Part shown: one piece after another, positions 32,601 through 39,950 of the stretch
Layout: each line of letters opens with the position of its first letter
Numbering within the stretch: the first letter of the stretch is position 1
Origin: Georgenia yuyongxinii
Lineage (GTDB): Bacteria; Actinomycetota; Actinomycetes; Actinomycetales; Actinomycetaceae
Length of the DNA: 64,000 nt
Reading direction: 5' to 3'
NCBI RefSeq assembly: GCF_006352065.1
Contig: NZ_CP040915.1
Coordinates: forward strand, 2,356,001 to 2,420,000
Translations under genes and position numbers: made by a program
Notes under the pieces: model-generated
What the model was told of the DNA's origin: nothing
Seen by the model: only the letters and a program-made list of their open reading frames with translations
The model's database searches: none

Positions 32601-33809
32601 CTACGCGCGCGGCCACATGGTCTCGGTGGCGGCGTCGTCGGCGTCTCGCAGCACGCGCAGCATGTTCCCGCCCGCGAGCGCGGCCAGCTCGGCGCCCGAC
32701 CAGCCGCGGTCCGCGAGCGCCTGCAGCAGGCGCGGGTACCCGGAGACGTCCTCGAGCCCGTCGGGCAGGCGGTCCACACCGTCGTAGTCCCCGCCGAGGC
32801 CGATGTGCCCGACGCCGGCCACCTCGCGGGCATGCTCGACGTGCGCGACGACGTCGTCGATCCCCACCTGGGGGCGGGGGTGCTCGGCCTCCCACTCCAC
32901 CAGCCGCTGCGCCCAGACCACCTCGGGGTCCGCGGCGACGTTCTCCGCCGCGACAGCTGCCGGGACCTCCCCCGCCCGGGGCGCCCGCGCCCAGTGCCAG
33001 CCGCTCCCGCCCAGGGCCTCGTGCGCCTCCTCGGTCCACCGCGCGGCCGCCGGGGAGACGAACTTGGGCACGAAGGTCACCTGCAGCACACCCCCGTTCG
33101 TCGCCAGCCGTTCCAGCACGGCGTCGGTCGCGTTGCGCGGGTGGTCGCACACTGCCCGGCAGGAGGAGTGCGACAAGATCACCGGGGCGGTCGCCACGTC
33201 GAGCGCGGCGTGCTGGGTGGTCTCGGCGGTGTGGGAGAGGTCCACGAGCATGCCGATGCGGTTCATCTCGGCGACGACGGCGCGCCCCTCGTCCGTCAGA
33301 CCGCCGACGGCGGGGGTGTCGGTAGCGGAGTCCGCCCATTCCACGTTGTCGTTGTGGGTCAACGTCATGTACCGCACGCCCAACCGGGCGAGCATCCGCA
33401 ACGCCCCGAGCGAGCGGCCGATGGAGTGCCCGCCCTCCGCGCCGAGCAGGGCGGCGATGCGCCCGCCGCGGAACGCGGCGAGCACCTCCTCCGCCGTGCA
33501 GGCGAGCGCGAAGCTCTCCGGGTACCGGGCGATGAGCCGGTGGACGGCGTCGACCTGCTCGACCGTGCCCAGCACGGCCTCGGCACCGGTGAGCGTGGAG
33601 GGCACGAACACCGACCAGAACTGCCCACCCACCCGGCCGGCCCGCAGCCGCGGGATGTCGGTGTGCAGGCCGGGCCGGTGCGTATCGAGGCCGTCGACGG
33701 CGTACCCGGCGGTGGTCCGCAACGCGTAGGCGAGGTCGTTGTGCCCGTCGATGAGCGGGGTGCCGGCGAGGACCTCGTCGACCACGCGGCGGGCGTCGGT
33801 GGCTGTCAT
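32601..33809 (-). CDS. Membrane (renal-type) dipeptidase, peptidase family M19
   Basis: A 402-aa zinc dipeptidase. The N-terminal metal motif is LIDGHNDLAYALR, followed by the bridging Glu in LLGAEGGHSIGRS, then YMTLTHNDNVEWADS, VDLSHTAETT, VILSHSSCRAVCDHPRN and GLGGDYDGVD, all typical of M19. Family members hydrolyse dipeptides, often with D- or dehydro residues at the C-terminus. ATG 33809 is chosen; CAGGAT stands 7 bases upstream, and ATG 33818 is an alternative. There is no signal peptide, so the enzyme is probably cytosolic. Longer frames upstream are spurious. Confidence 0.93.
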   Translation of the reverse strand: MTATDARRVVDEVLAGTPLIDGHNDLAYALRTTAGYAVDGLDTHRPGLHTDIPRLRAGRVGGQFWSVFVPSTLTGAEAVLGTVEQVDAVHRLIARYPESFALACTAEEVLAAFRGGRIAALLGAEGGHSIGRSLGALRMLARLGVRYMTLTHNDNVEWADSATDTPAVGGLTDEGRAVVAEMNRIGMLVDLSHTAETTQHAALDVATAPVILSHSSCRAVCDHPRNATDAVLERLATNGGVLQVTFVPKFVSPAAARWTEEAHEALGGSGWHWARAPRAGEVPAAVAAENVAADPEVVWAQRLVEWEAEHPRPQVGIDDVVAHVEHAREVAGVGHIGLGGDYDGVDRLPDGLEDVSGYPRLLQALADRGWSGAELAALAGGNMLRVLRDADDAATETMWPRA

Positions 33810-33937
33810 GGGCACCATCCTGCTCCTGCGTGCGGACGCCAGGCCGCCGGGGCAATGCGGACACCCGGCCGCCAGGGTCGAGCGCACCGCGCACGGGTCC
33901 GCCGTCGCCCCTAGGAGGATGGTGGTCCTCCGGGCGT

Positions 33938-34366
33938 CTAGCGGGTCCCGCGCGCCCCCGCGGCCGGCGCGGCGACGGGGTTGGGACCGTTCAGCGTGTC
34001 CTGTGCCGGCCGCCGGTGGTGCGCGCCGGCGAACACGGCCGGGCGTATCGCCAGCAAGGTCACCGTGGTGAGCAGCAGCAACGGCAGGTCCGGCACCCAG
34101 GCCCGGAAGGCCACCAGGTGGAGGACGAAGAACACCGGGAGGTACCACAGCCCCATCCAGGCGAGCCGGCTCGGCCGAGAGCCGGTCGCGAGCAGGGCGG
34201 TCACGATGACCAGCACGCCCATCCCCGCGCCAGACGTCGCCGCGAGCAGGCTCTCGTCCGTGCCGTCTCCAACGAACGCCGGTGAGGCGCCGAAGACCAC
34301 AGTGAGGCACCCGACAGCCACGAGCACCACCCGTGCCCATGTAGTGCCACGTCGCGCAGTTCTCAT
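33938..34366 (-). CDS. Hypothetical multi-pass membrane protein
   Basis: A 142-aa protein with four hydrophobic segments (about residues 12-30, 42-62, 68-88, 92-110) and a polar C-terminus. GAAAGAG precedes the ATG. No recognised family. It is divergent from the two-component system; a membrane-stress role is only a guess. Confidence 0.65.
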   Translation of the reverse strand: MRTARRGTTWARVVLVAVGCLTVVFGASPAFVGDGTDESLLAATSGAGMGVLVIVTALLATGSRPSRLAWMGLWYLPVFFVLHLVAFRAWVPDLPLLLLTTVTLLAIRPAVFAGAHHRRPAQDTLNGPNPVAAPAAGARGTR

Positions 34367-34434
34367 CGCTCTTTCCCTTCGCCGATGGCATCCGTGGGCC
34401 GACCCTAGGAAGACGGGCGGATGGAAGCCTCCCC

Positions 34435-34446
34435 CTCACGGGTGAG
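34435..34446. promoter_or_regulatory. Inverted repeat CTCACGGGTGAG
   Basis: 5-bp arms with a 2-base centre, in the divergent gap between the small membrane protein and the histidine kinase gene. A candidate binding site for the response regulator. Confidence 0.3.
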
Positions 34447-34511
34447 CACGGCTCCACCGTGCAGCGGAGGCGTCGCTCGGCAAATCGGGTTCCCCGCGTG
34501 CGTGGGCACGC

Positions 34512-34517
34512 TACGGT
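34512..34517 (+). promoter_or_regulatory. -10-like hexamer TACGGT, leaderless start
   Basis: TACGGT lies exactly 6 bases before GTG 34524 of the histidine kinase gene, without a ribosome binding site. Confidence 0.45.
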
Positions 34518-34523
34518 CGCCGC

Positions 34524-35789
34524 GTGCCCCGGCTCCGCCCGTCCACCACCCAGGCCACGGCGTTGGCAGTCACGCTGGTGGTGCTCGGACAGGCCGAGCT
34601 GTGGCTGCTCCCGTCGCTCGACACCGAGCTCGTCCGGGCACGGACGCACCTGCTGCCCTTCGCCGTCCTCGTACCGGCAGCCCTCGTCCTGCGGGCCCGC
34701 GCCCCGCTCGCGGCGGTGCTGGTCGCGGCCGGCGCCTTGGTAGCGCAGGCGATCATAGTCGCACCGGCAATGCTCCTGACTCAGCTCGCGGCACTGCTCA
34801 TCGCCGTGTACACGGTGGGCGCCCATAGTCCGCTGCCTCGCGCCCTCGCCGGCCTGGTCGCGGCCTGCACGGCTCCGGCGGCTCTCGCGCTGCGCACCGA
34901 CGCCACCGTGCAGGAGACCGCCTCGATCGCCGTCTTCGCGACGGCACCGTGGCTGGCGGGTCGGGTGATCGCCCGGGTGCGTGCCTACGCCGCTCGGCTC
35001 GAGCAGCTCACCGCCGAGCTGGAGCGGGAGCGGGAGCGCAGTGCGGCGCTCGCCGTCGCCGAGGAACGTGGGCACATCGCCCGGGAGTTGCACGACATCC
35101 TCGCGCACGGCCTCGGGTTGATGACGCTGCAGGCCGGCGGAGCCCGCCGCATGCTACGGCGCGACCCCGACCGCGCACACGCCGCGCTGGTCACGATTGA
35201 GGACTCCGGACGCCAGGCGCTGGCGGAGGTACGCCGGTTGCTCGAAGCCGTCGATCCGCGACCCGGCGTCGGGGCGGCACATCCGGAGCACGCCGAAGGG
35301 CGGGCCCAACAGCGGTTACCGATGGGCGCCGAGGGACCACCGCCCGGCCTCGTAGAGGTCCAGCGGCCGCAACCGAGCCTGGCCGACGTCGGGTCGTGGT
35401 TGCGTCGGACCGTCGTCCGGAGCCACCCGGTGAGCGTGCACGTCGAAGGGGACCCGCGCAGCCTGCCACCGGGGCTGGACCTGACCGCCTTTCGCATCGT
35501 CCAGGAGGCCGTGACCAACGCCCTCAAACATGCCCCCGGGGCGGCCACCTCGCTGCGGGTGCGCTACTCGGGCGACGCGGTGGAGCTGGAGGTGGCCAAC
35601 GAGCGTGGCGAGCCCGGCCCCGCCGGCCCGCCCGCCGCGGCCGGCCCGCCCGGCCCGCCCGGCCGGGGGCGAGGCCTGATCGGGATGCGTGAGCGGGTGG
35701 CGATGTTCGGCGGCAGTCTCGAGACCGGTCCGACCGACGACGGCGGCTTCCTGGTCCGGGCGCACCTCCCGGTGGAGCCGGCCCGGTGA
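34524..35789 (+). CDS. NarL-type two-component sensor histidine kinase (HisKA_3)
   Basis: A 421-aa kinase. Four to five membrane helices fill residues 10-145. A short coiled coil (RLEQLTAELERERERSAALA) leads to the phosphoacceptor block ERGHIARELHDILAHGLGLM. The ATPase domain has IVQEAVTNALKHAPG and GRGLIGMRERVAMFGGSL. A Gly/Pro-rich insertion (PGPAGPPAAAGPPGPPGRG) sits in the ATP lid. The stimulus is unknown, but the intramembrane sensor without an outer domain suggests sensing of the membrane or a small hydrophobic signal. Its stop overlaps the response regulator start by 4 bases. Confidence 0.92.
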   Translation: MPRLRPSTTQATALAVTLVVLGQAELWLLPSLDTELVRARTHLLPFAVLVPAALVLRARAPLAAVLVAAGALVAQAIIVAPAMLLTQLAALLIAVYTVGAHSPLPRALAGLVAACTAPAALALRTDATVQETASIAVFATAPWLAGRVIARVRAYAARLEQLTAELERERERSAALAVAEERGHIARELHDILAHGLGLMTLQAGGARRMLRRDPDRAHAALVTIEDSGRQALAEVRRLLEAVDPRPGVGAAHPEHAEGRAQQRLPMGAEGPPPGLVEVQRPQPSLADVGSWLRRTVVRSHPVSVHVEGDPRSLPPGLDLTAFRIVQEAVTNALKHAPGAATSLRVRYSGDAVELEVANERGEPGPAGPPAAAGPPGPPGRGRGLIGMRERVAMFGGSLETGPTDDGGFLVRAHLPVEPAR

Positions 35790-36475
35790 GCGTCCGCGTG
35801 CTGATCGCCGACGACCAGGAGCTCGTGCGTGCCGGACTGAGGTTGATCCTCGACGCGGAGGACGACATCGAGGTGGTCGCCGAGGCCCGCGACGGGCGGG
35901 AGGCACTCGAGCAGTGCGACCGGTACCGGGTCGACGTCGTGCTCATGGACGTGCGCATGCCGGCCCTCGACGGCGTCGCCGCCACCCGGCGGCTGCTCGA
36001 TGACGGGCGTCGTGGCGCACCGCGCGTCATCGTGCTGACGACCTACCACGTGGACGCCCACGTCGACGCCGCGCTCCAGGCGGGCGCGAGCGGGTTCCTG
36101 CTCAAGGACGTCCCGCCCGAGCAGCTTGTCGTCGCGATTCGCGCGGTGGCGGCCGGTGACGCGCTGCTCTCGCCGCGGGTCACAGGGCGCCTGCTGGACC
36201 GCTTCGCTCGAGTCGCGCCCACGCCAACGCACCGGCGGCAGCTGGCCAGCTTGAGCGCGCGCGAGCGCGAGGTGCTGGTGCTCATCGCCGGCGGCCTCTC
36301 CACGGTCGAGATCGCCGCGGAGCTGGTGGTGGGCGAGGCGACGGTCAAGACCCACACCTCCAACGTGCTGCGCAAGCTCGGCCTGCGGGACCGGGCCCAG
36401 GGCGTGATGTTCGCCTACGAGTCGGGGCTGGTGGAGCCGGGCGGACGGCCCGGGACCGCCGGCCTCGACCGATAG
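35786..36475 (+). CDS. NarL/LuxR-family response regulator
   Basis: A 229-aa regulator. The receiver domain has the acidic pair in VLIADDQELV, the phospho-Asp in VVLMDVRMPALDG and the Lys in GFLLKDVPPEQL. The C-terminal LuxR helix-turn-helix is LSAREREVLVLIAGGLSTVE followed by IAAELVVGEATVKTHTSNVL. GTG 35786 overlaps the kinase stop codon, forming a classic pair. Targets are unknown; the divergent small membrane protein is a candidate. Confidence 0.94.
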   Translation: MSVRVLIADDQELVRAGLRLILDAEDDIEVVAEARDGREALEQCDRYRVDVVLMDVRMPALDGVAATRRLLDDGRRGAPRVIVLTTYHVDAHVDAALQAGASGFLLKDVPPEQLVVAIRAVAAGDALLSPRVTGRLLDRFARVAPTPTHRRQLASLSAREREVLVLIAGGLSTVEIAAELVVGEATVKTHTSNVLRKLGLRDRAQGVMFAYESGLVEPGGRPGTAGLDR

Positions 36476-36487
36476 GACGGCTGAAGG

Positions 36488-37408
36488 TCACACCGGCAGG
36501 TGCGTGCGCGGGGCCATGCGTGGGCCGCGGCGCGGGTGGCGCAGCCCGGCGACCTCGACCAGCCGCTGCACGCGGTAGCGGTGGGGGCGGAACGGCTCGA
36601 GCAGCTCGGCGAGCATGGCGTCGTCGCCCTCCTCCCCCGTCAGCGCCCAGGTGATGTCCCGGGCGACGTGGTAGTCGCCGAAGCTGACGGCGTCGGCGTC
36701 ACCGTGGGCGCGCGAGCGCACCTCGGCGCTGGTCCAGACCCCGATGCCGGGCAGGGACCGCAGCCGCCGGTCGGCCTCGTCGCCTGGCACGGCCAGGGTG
36801 CGTTCGAGCGACGGTGCCACCCGGGCGGCGCCGACCACCGTGCGGGCGCGCCTCGGGTCCACCGGCAGGCGGAGCCAGTCCCAGGACGGTATCCGCGTCA
36901 GGGTCGCGGGTGCCGGCGCGACCCACAGGTGCCGCTCGGCGCCCGGGCCCGGGGCCCGCTCACCGAAGCGGTGCACGAGGCGGCGGTAGCCGGTGAAGGC
37001 CTCGCTCCCGGTGACCTTCTGCTCGATGACCGCCGGGACCAGCGACTCCATCACCAGTCCGGTGCGCAGGACGCGCAGGTGCGGGTGGCGTCGCCAGAGC
37101 TCGGCGACCACCGGGTGGCGGTGGGCGGGGAAGGGAGCGACGTCGTCGTACGCCCCGAGCATGGCGGGGACGGCGTCGAGCACCCAGGCGGCGCCGTCGC
37201 CCCACGCCGTGGCCCGGACCTCGCCGTCGCGCGGGCGGGACTCCACGCGCACGGTCGCGGTGCCCTCAGGGGTGCGCACGCCCCGCCAGACGGCACCGTC
37301 CTCGTCGCGACGGAAGGTCGGATCGCTCCCGCCGTGGCGCAAGACGCCGAGCAGCAGGCCCGCCGGGCACGGCCACGGCGGCACCCACGTCCGCTCCAGG
37401 GCCTGCAC
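36488..37408 (-). CDS. DNA-3-methyladenine glycosylase-like HhH-GPD protein (AlkA family)
   Basis: A 306-aa protein. The helix-hairpin-helix is LRSLPGIGVWTSAEVRSRAH, followed by the catalytic Asp in AVSFGDYHVARDITWAL; MESLVPAVIEQKVTGSEAF is the AlkA central helix. It should excise alkylated bases. The N-terminal ~90 residues are the variable AlkA N-domain. GTG 37408 is preceded by TAGGCT at 6 bases, hence a leaderless transcript. No Ada-type regulator is adjacent; an AlkD-like enzyme is encoded at 50 kb. Confidence 0.9.
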   Translation of the reverse strand: MQALERTWVPPWPCPAGLLLGVLRHGGSDPTFRRDEDGAVWRGVRTPEGTATVRVESRPRDGEVRATAWGDGAAWVLDAVPAMLGAYDDVAPFPAHRHPVVAELWRRHPHLRVLRTGLVMESLVPAVIEQKVTGSEAFTGYRRLVHRFGERAPGPGAERHLWVAPAPATLTRIPSWDWLRLPVDPRRARTVVGAARVAPSLERTLAVPGDEADRRLRSLPGIGVWTSAEVRSRAHGDADAVSFGDYHVARDITWALTGEEGDDAMLAELLEPFRPHRYRVQRLVEVAGLRHPRRGPRMAPRTHLPV

Positions 37409-37414
37409 GGCTCC

Positions 37415-37420
37415 AGCCTA
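37415..37420 (-). promoter_or_regulatory. -10-like hexamer TAGGCT, leaderless start
   Basis: On the minus strand TAGGCT is followed by GGAGCC and GTG 37408. The 6-base spacing matches the other leaderless candidates; GGAG might also act as a weak ribosome site. Confidence 0.4.
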
Positions 37421-37539
37421 CGAGCCAGGGGTGACACGTCGTCCCGCGTACCGCGGCCGGCCGCGCCACTCGTCATCAGGTGTGGTCGAAAACGGACTTT
37501 CGTCCTGTGCCGGATCTCACAGCCGGGGCATGATGAGGC

Positions 37540-37962
37540 ATGGACTACGACGACGGCGACCGCATCAAGTCCCTCACCGAGCTGCAGTGCTGGGAGCTGG
37601 TCGAGTCCGAAGACCTGGCCCGGCTCGCCGTCAGCGTCGACGACCGCCCGGACATCTTCCCGGTCACCTACGTCAGCCACGGCGGCAAGCTGTACGTCCG
37701 CACCACGCAGGGCAGCAAGCTGCTGGAGCTGGCCATCAACAACCAGGTGGCCGTGGAGATCGACAAGGTGCAGGAGGACTCGGCAACCAGCGTCGTGATG
37801 CACGGACAGGCCCGCCGGCTGGAGTCCGAGGCGGAGATCCTCGCGGCGGAGAAGCTCCCCCTGCGGACCCGGCGGCAGATCACGTCGCCGGTGTACATCG
37901 AGATCACCCCGAGCGACGTCAACGGCCGCTGGTTCGACTTCTCCCCCGCCGAGGCGGGCTGA
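37540..37962 (+). CDS. Pyridoxamine 5'-phosphate oxidase-family split-barrel protein
   Basis: A 140-aa flavin-binding split barrel. SLTELQCWELVESEDLARLA at the start and PDIFPVTYVSHGGKLYVRTT fit the small FMN/F420-binding family often labelled nitroimidazole-resistance or general stress proteins. Cofactor and substrate are unknown. ATG 37540 has CATGAT 5 bases and GAGG directly upstream, so leadered and leaderless starts are both possible. It stands alone, convergent with the secreted helical protein. Confidence 0.87.
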   Translation: MDYDDGDRIKSLTELQCWELVESEDLARLAVSVDDRPDIFPVTYVSHGGKLYVRTTQGSKLLELAINNQVAVEIDKVQEDSATSVVMHGQARRLESEAEILAAEKLPLRTRRQITSPVYIEITPSDVNGRWFDFSPAEAG

Positions 37963-37975
37963 CGCGCCCGAGCGC

Positions 37976-38010
37976 CGGCCCCGGCGTCCTCGCCAGGACC
38001 GACGCCCGGG
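37976..38010. terminator. Imperfect hairpin between convergent genes
   Basis: GGCGTCCT, loop CGCC, then AGGAC and GACGCC form a stem with a small bulge between the split-barrel gene and the convergent secreted-protein gene. Confidence 0.35.
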
Positions 38011-38016
38011 TGCCGC

Positions 38017-38757
38017 TCAGCGGAACTGCTTGGGGAACTGGGCGATGATGCCGCTGGAGAGGGTGTCCGCCAGGTCGAGCATGTGCAGGTGGGCCTCCTC
38101 GTAGTCGGCCACGCTGGCCGCGTAATCACCGGAGAGCTCGTGCGCCGCCTCGGCGAGCGTCTGGTCCAGGTGGACGGACATGCCCGACTTCATCGCCGCC
38201 GCGGGCCAGTTCTTGGGGTTGGCCTTGGTGAGGAACTCGGCGATGTCGTTGCCGTTCTGGTACCAGCGGGTCTTGGCGTCGGTGAAGGCGGCGTCGTCAC
38301 CGGCGTCGACGGCCTGCAGGATCTCGACGGCGATGGTGATGTGGTCGCGCAGCAGAGCAGTGAGCTGGTCGCCCGCGGCCTTGCCGTAGTAGGGCTTGAT
38401 CGCGTCGCCGAGGTCGGTCTGGTTCTGCAGCAACCGCCCGGCGGTGGCCGGGAACGAGTCCGAGCCGTCGGCGAAGGTGACGATGGCGAGCCGGGTCCAG
38501 GTGACGTGGTCCTCCCACAGCTTGCGCATCTGGTCGTGGAAGGCCATCTGGGCCGCGTTCCGGGGTAGCGCTGCCCGGGCTCCGTGACCGTGCCCCTGGC
38601 CGTGGCCGTTGCTCGCGGCCGCGACGGCGGGGGCGGGGGCTGCGTCGGCCGCCAGCTTCGGTACCCCCCAGGCCAGGAATCCGACGAGCAGGGCGACGAA
38701 GAGGATGAAGGCCGACTTGAGCGGGTGGCGGCGGGTCGCCGCGAGGGTAGTGTGCAT
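38017..38757 (-). CDS. Membrane-anchored or secreted helical protein of unknown function
   Basis: A 246-aa protein. A membrane anchor or uncleaved signal lies at residues 14-33 (SAFILFVALLVGFLAWGVPK), then a linker GHGQGHGHGARA rich in His and Gly, then ~190 residues of amphipathic helices. Conserved-looking His residues occur in FHDQMRKLWEDHVTWTRLAI, LLRDHITIAVEIL, MSVHLDQTLAEA and YEEAHLHMLDLAD, so a four-helix bundle with bound metal is conceivable (inference). I do not recognise a characterised family. It is divergent, with 50 bp between, from a sigma factor gene and may be its target. Confidence 0.7.
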   Translation of the reverse strand: MHTTLAATRRHPLKSAFILFVALLVGFLAWGVPKLAADAAPAPAVAAASNGHGQGHGHGARAALPRNAAQMAFHDQMRKLWEDHVTWTRLAIVTFADGSDSFPATAGRLLQNQTDLGDAIKPYYGKAAGDQLTALLRDHITIAVEILQAVDAGDDAAFTDAKTRWYQNGNDIAEFLTKANPKNWPAAAMKSGMSVHLDQTLAEAAHELSGDYAASVADYEEAHLHMLDLADTLSSGIIAQFPKQFR

Positions 38758-38759
38758 GA

Positions 38760-38786
38760 GGAACGTCCTTCCATGTGGAGCTCGAT
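38760..38786 (+). promoter_or_regulatory. Possible ECF-type promoter for the sigma factor operon
   Basis: GGAAC (38760-38764) and CGAT (38783-38786) are 18 bases apart, slightly longer than usual for ECF promoters, in the 50-bp divergent gap. It would permit autoregulation; weak evidence. Confidence 0.25.
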
Positions 38787-38807
38787 GACGAGACGGGGCG
38801 CTGACGC

Positions 38808-39557
38808 ATGACACCTGGGTTTGCGTCACGCGGGCCGGGATCCTTACCGGCCGGCGTGGTTCTGACGGACGTGCCGCCCGGACGGGGCGCGGACGCCGGG
38901 TCCACCTCGGACGTCGTGACGGAGCTGGTCGTCGGGTCCCGGGTCGGGGACGAGGCCGAGGCATGGCCCGAGGCGCTCGCCACCCCGGGGCCCGAGCGTG
39001 ACGCGGCGCTCAGCGCCCTGCACGAGCTGATGCTCCGCGCCGCCCGCAGTCAGGTGCACCGCATGGCCGCCCGGCTGCCGGGAGCGGGCGCCGTCGTCCT
39101 GGACGAGCTCGCCCACGCGGCCGCCGACGGCGCGCTGGCCGCGCTGCTCGGCAAGCTCGACACCTTCGAGGGCCGCAGCCGATTCACCACCTGGGCCTAC
39201 AAGTTCGCGATCCTGGAGGCCGCGACCGAGGTGCGGCGCCGCGCCTGGGTGGGCCGCGACGTCCGCCTGGACGACGCCGACCTGTGGGCCGACCCCGGCC
39301 CCGGACCAGCCGAGCTGGCCGAGGCCCGGGACCTCGCGGGTGCCGTCCGGGTAGCCCTGAACGAGGTGCTGACCACCCACCAGCGCCGCGTCGCGGTCGC
39401 GCTGCTGGTCGAGGAGGTCCCCATCGACGTGCTCGCCGAGCGGCTCGGCACCACCCGCGGCGCCCTGTACAAGACCCTGCACGACGCCCGCGGCCGGATC
39501 CGGGCACACCTCACCGCTACCGGCCATCTCCTCCCCTCCCAGGCAGGTACCCGATGA
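38808..39557 (+). CDS. RNA polymerase sigma-70 family (ECF-like) sigma factor
   Basis: A 249-aa sigma factor. Region 2 reads GKLDTFEGRSRFTTWAYKFA then EVRRRAW; region 4 is LAERLGTTRGALYKTLHDAR. An unusual ~60-residue N-terminal extension, low in conservation, precedes region 2, so the true start may be further downstream. The stop overlaps the start of the anti-sigma gene (ATGA), the standard layout for an ECF sigma with its antagonist. The likely stimulus is oxidative or envelope stress, but sequence does not decide. Confidence 0.88.
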   Translation: MTPGFASRGPGSLPAGVVLTDVPPGRGADAGSTSDVVTELVVGSRVGDEAEAWPEALATPGPERDAALSALHELMLRAARSQVHRMAARLPGAGAVVLDELAHAAADGALAALLGKLDTFEGRSRFTTWAYKFAILEAATEVRRRAWVGRDVRLDDADLWADPGPGPAELAEARDLAGAVRVALNEVLTTHQRRVAVALLVEEVPIDVLAERLGTTRGALYKTLHDARGRIRAHLTATGHLLPSQAGTR

Positions 39558-39832
39558 CCGCCGACCGCCGGCTGACCGGCTCCGCCGTCCGCCAGCTCAC
39601 CCTCCCGACCGAGCCGTGGCTGTCCTGCGAGGACTGCTTCGACCGCATGGACCGCTTCGTCGAGGCCGTGCTGGAGCGGCCCCGCACGACGGCGTTCCCG
39701 GACATGCGCCTGCACCTCGCCGGATGCCCGGCGTGCGCGGAGGAGGCGGAGTCGCTGCTCGTGCTGGTGGCCGAGGAGGACGGCGTGGACCCGACCGTGG
39801 CACGGGCCGGCCTGCTGCAGCAGAGCCCCTGA
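39554..39832 (+). CDS. Zinc-finger (ZAS) anti-sigma factor, soluble
   Basis: A 92-aa protein. SCEDCFDRMDRFVEAVLE starts the first helix and MRLHLAGCPACAEEAESLL holds the H-x3-C-x2-C zinc motif of anti-sigma domains. There is no membrane segment, so it is a cytosolic antagonist like RsrA or ChrR, which sense redox change through the cysteines (inference). ATG 39554 overlaps the sigma stop. Confidence 0.88.
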   Translation: MTADRRLTGSAVRQLTLPTEPWLSCEDCFDRMDRFVEAVLERPRTTAFPDMRLHLAGCPACAEEAESLLVLVAEEDGVDPTVARAGLLQQSP

Positions 39833-39938
39833 AGCCGGGCGAGCATAGCCGTAGCTGCGACCTGCCGCGGCATGGGTGTCGTCGGTCATGCCGGTCAGCC
39901 AGGGCCGCTTCCGAGCGCGCCGTGTCGGTGCTGACTGC

Positions 39939-39944
39939 CATGAT
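39939..39944 (+). promoter_or_regulatory. -10-like hexamer CATGAT, leaderless start
   Basis: CATGAT is 6 bases before GTG 39951 of the DNA ligase gene; no ribosome binding site is seen. Confidence 0.4.
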
Positions 39945-39950
39945 CGTGCC

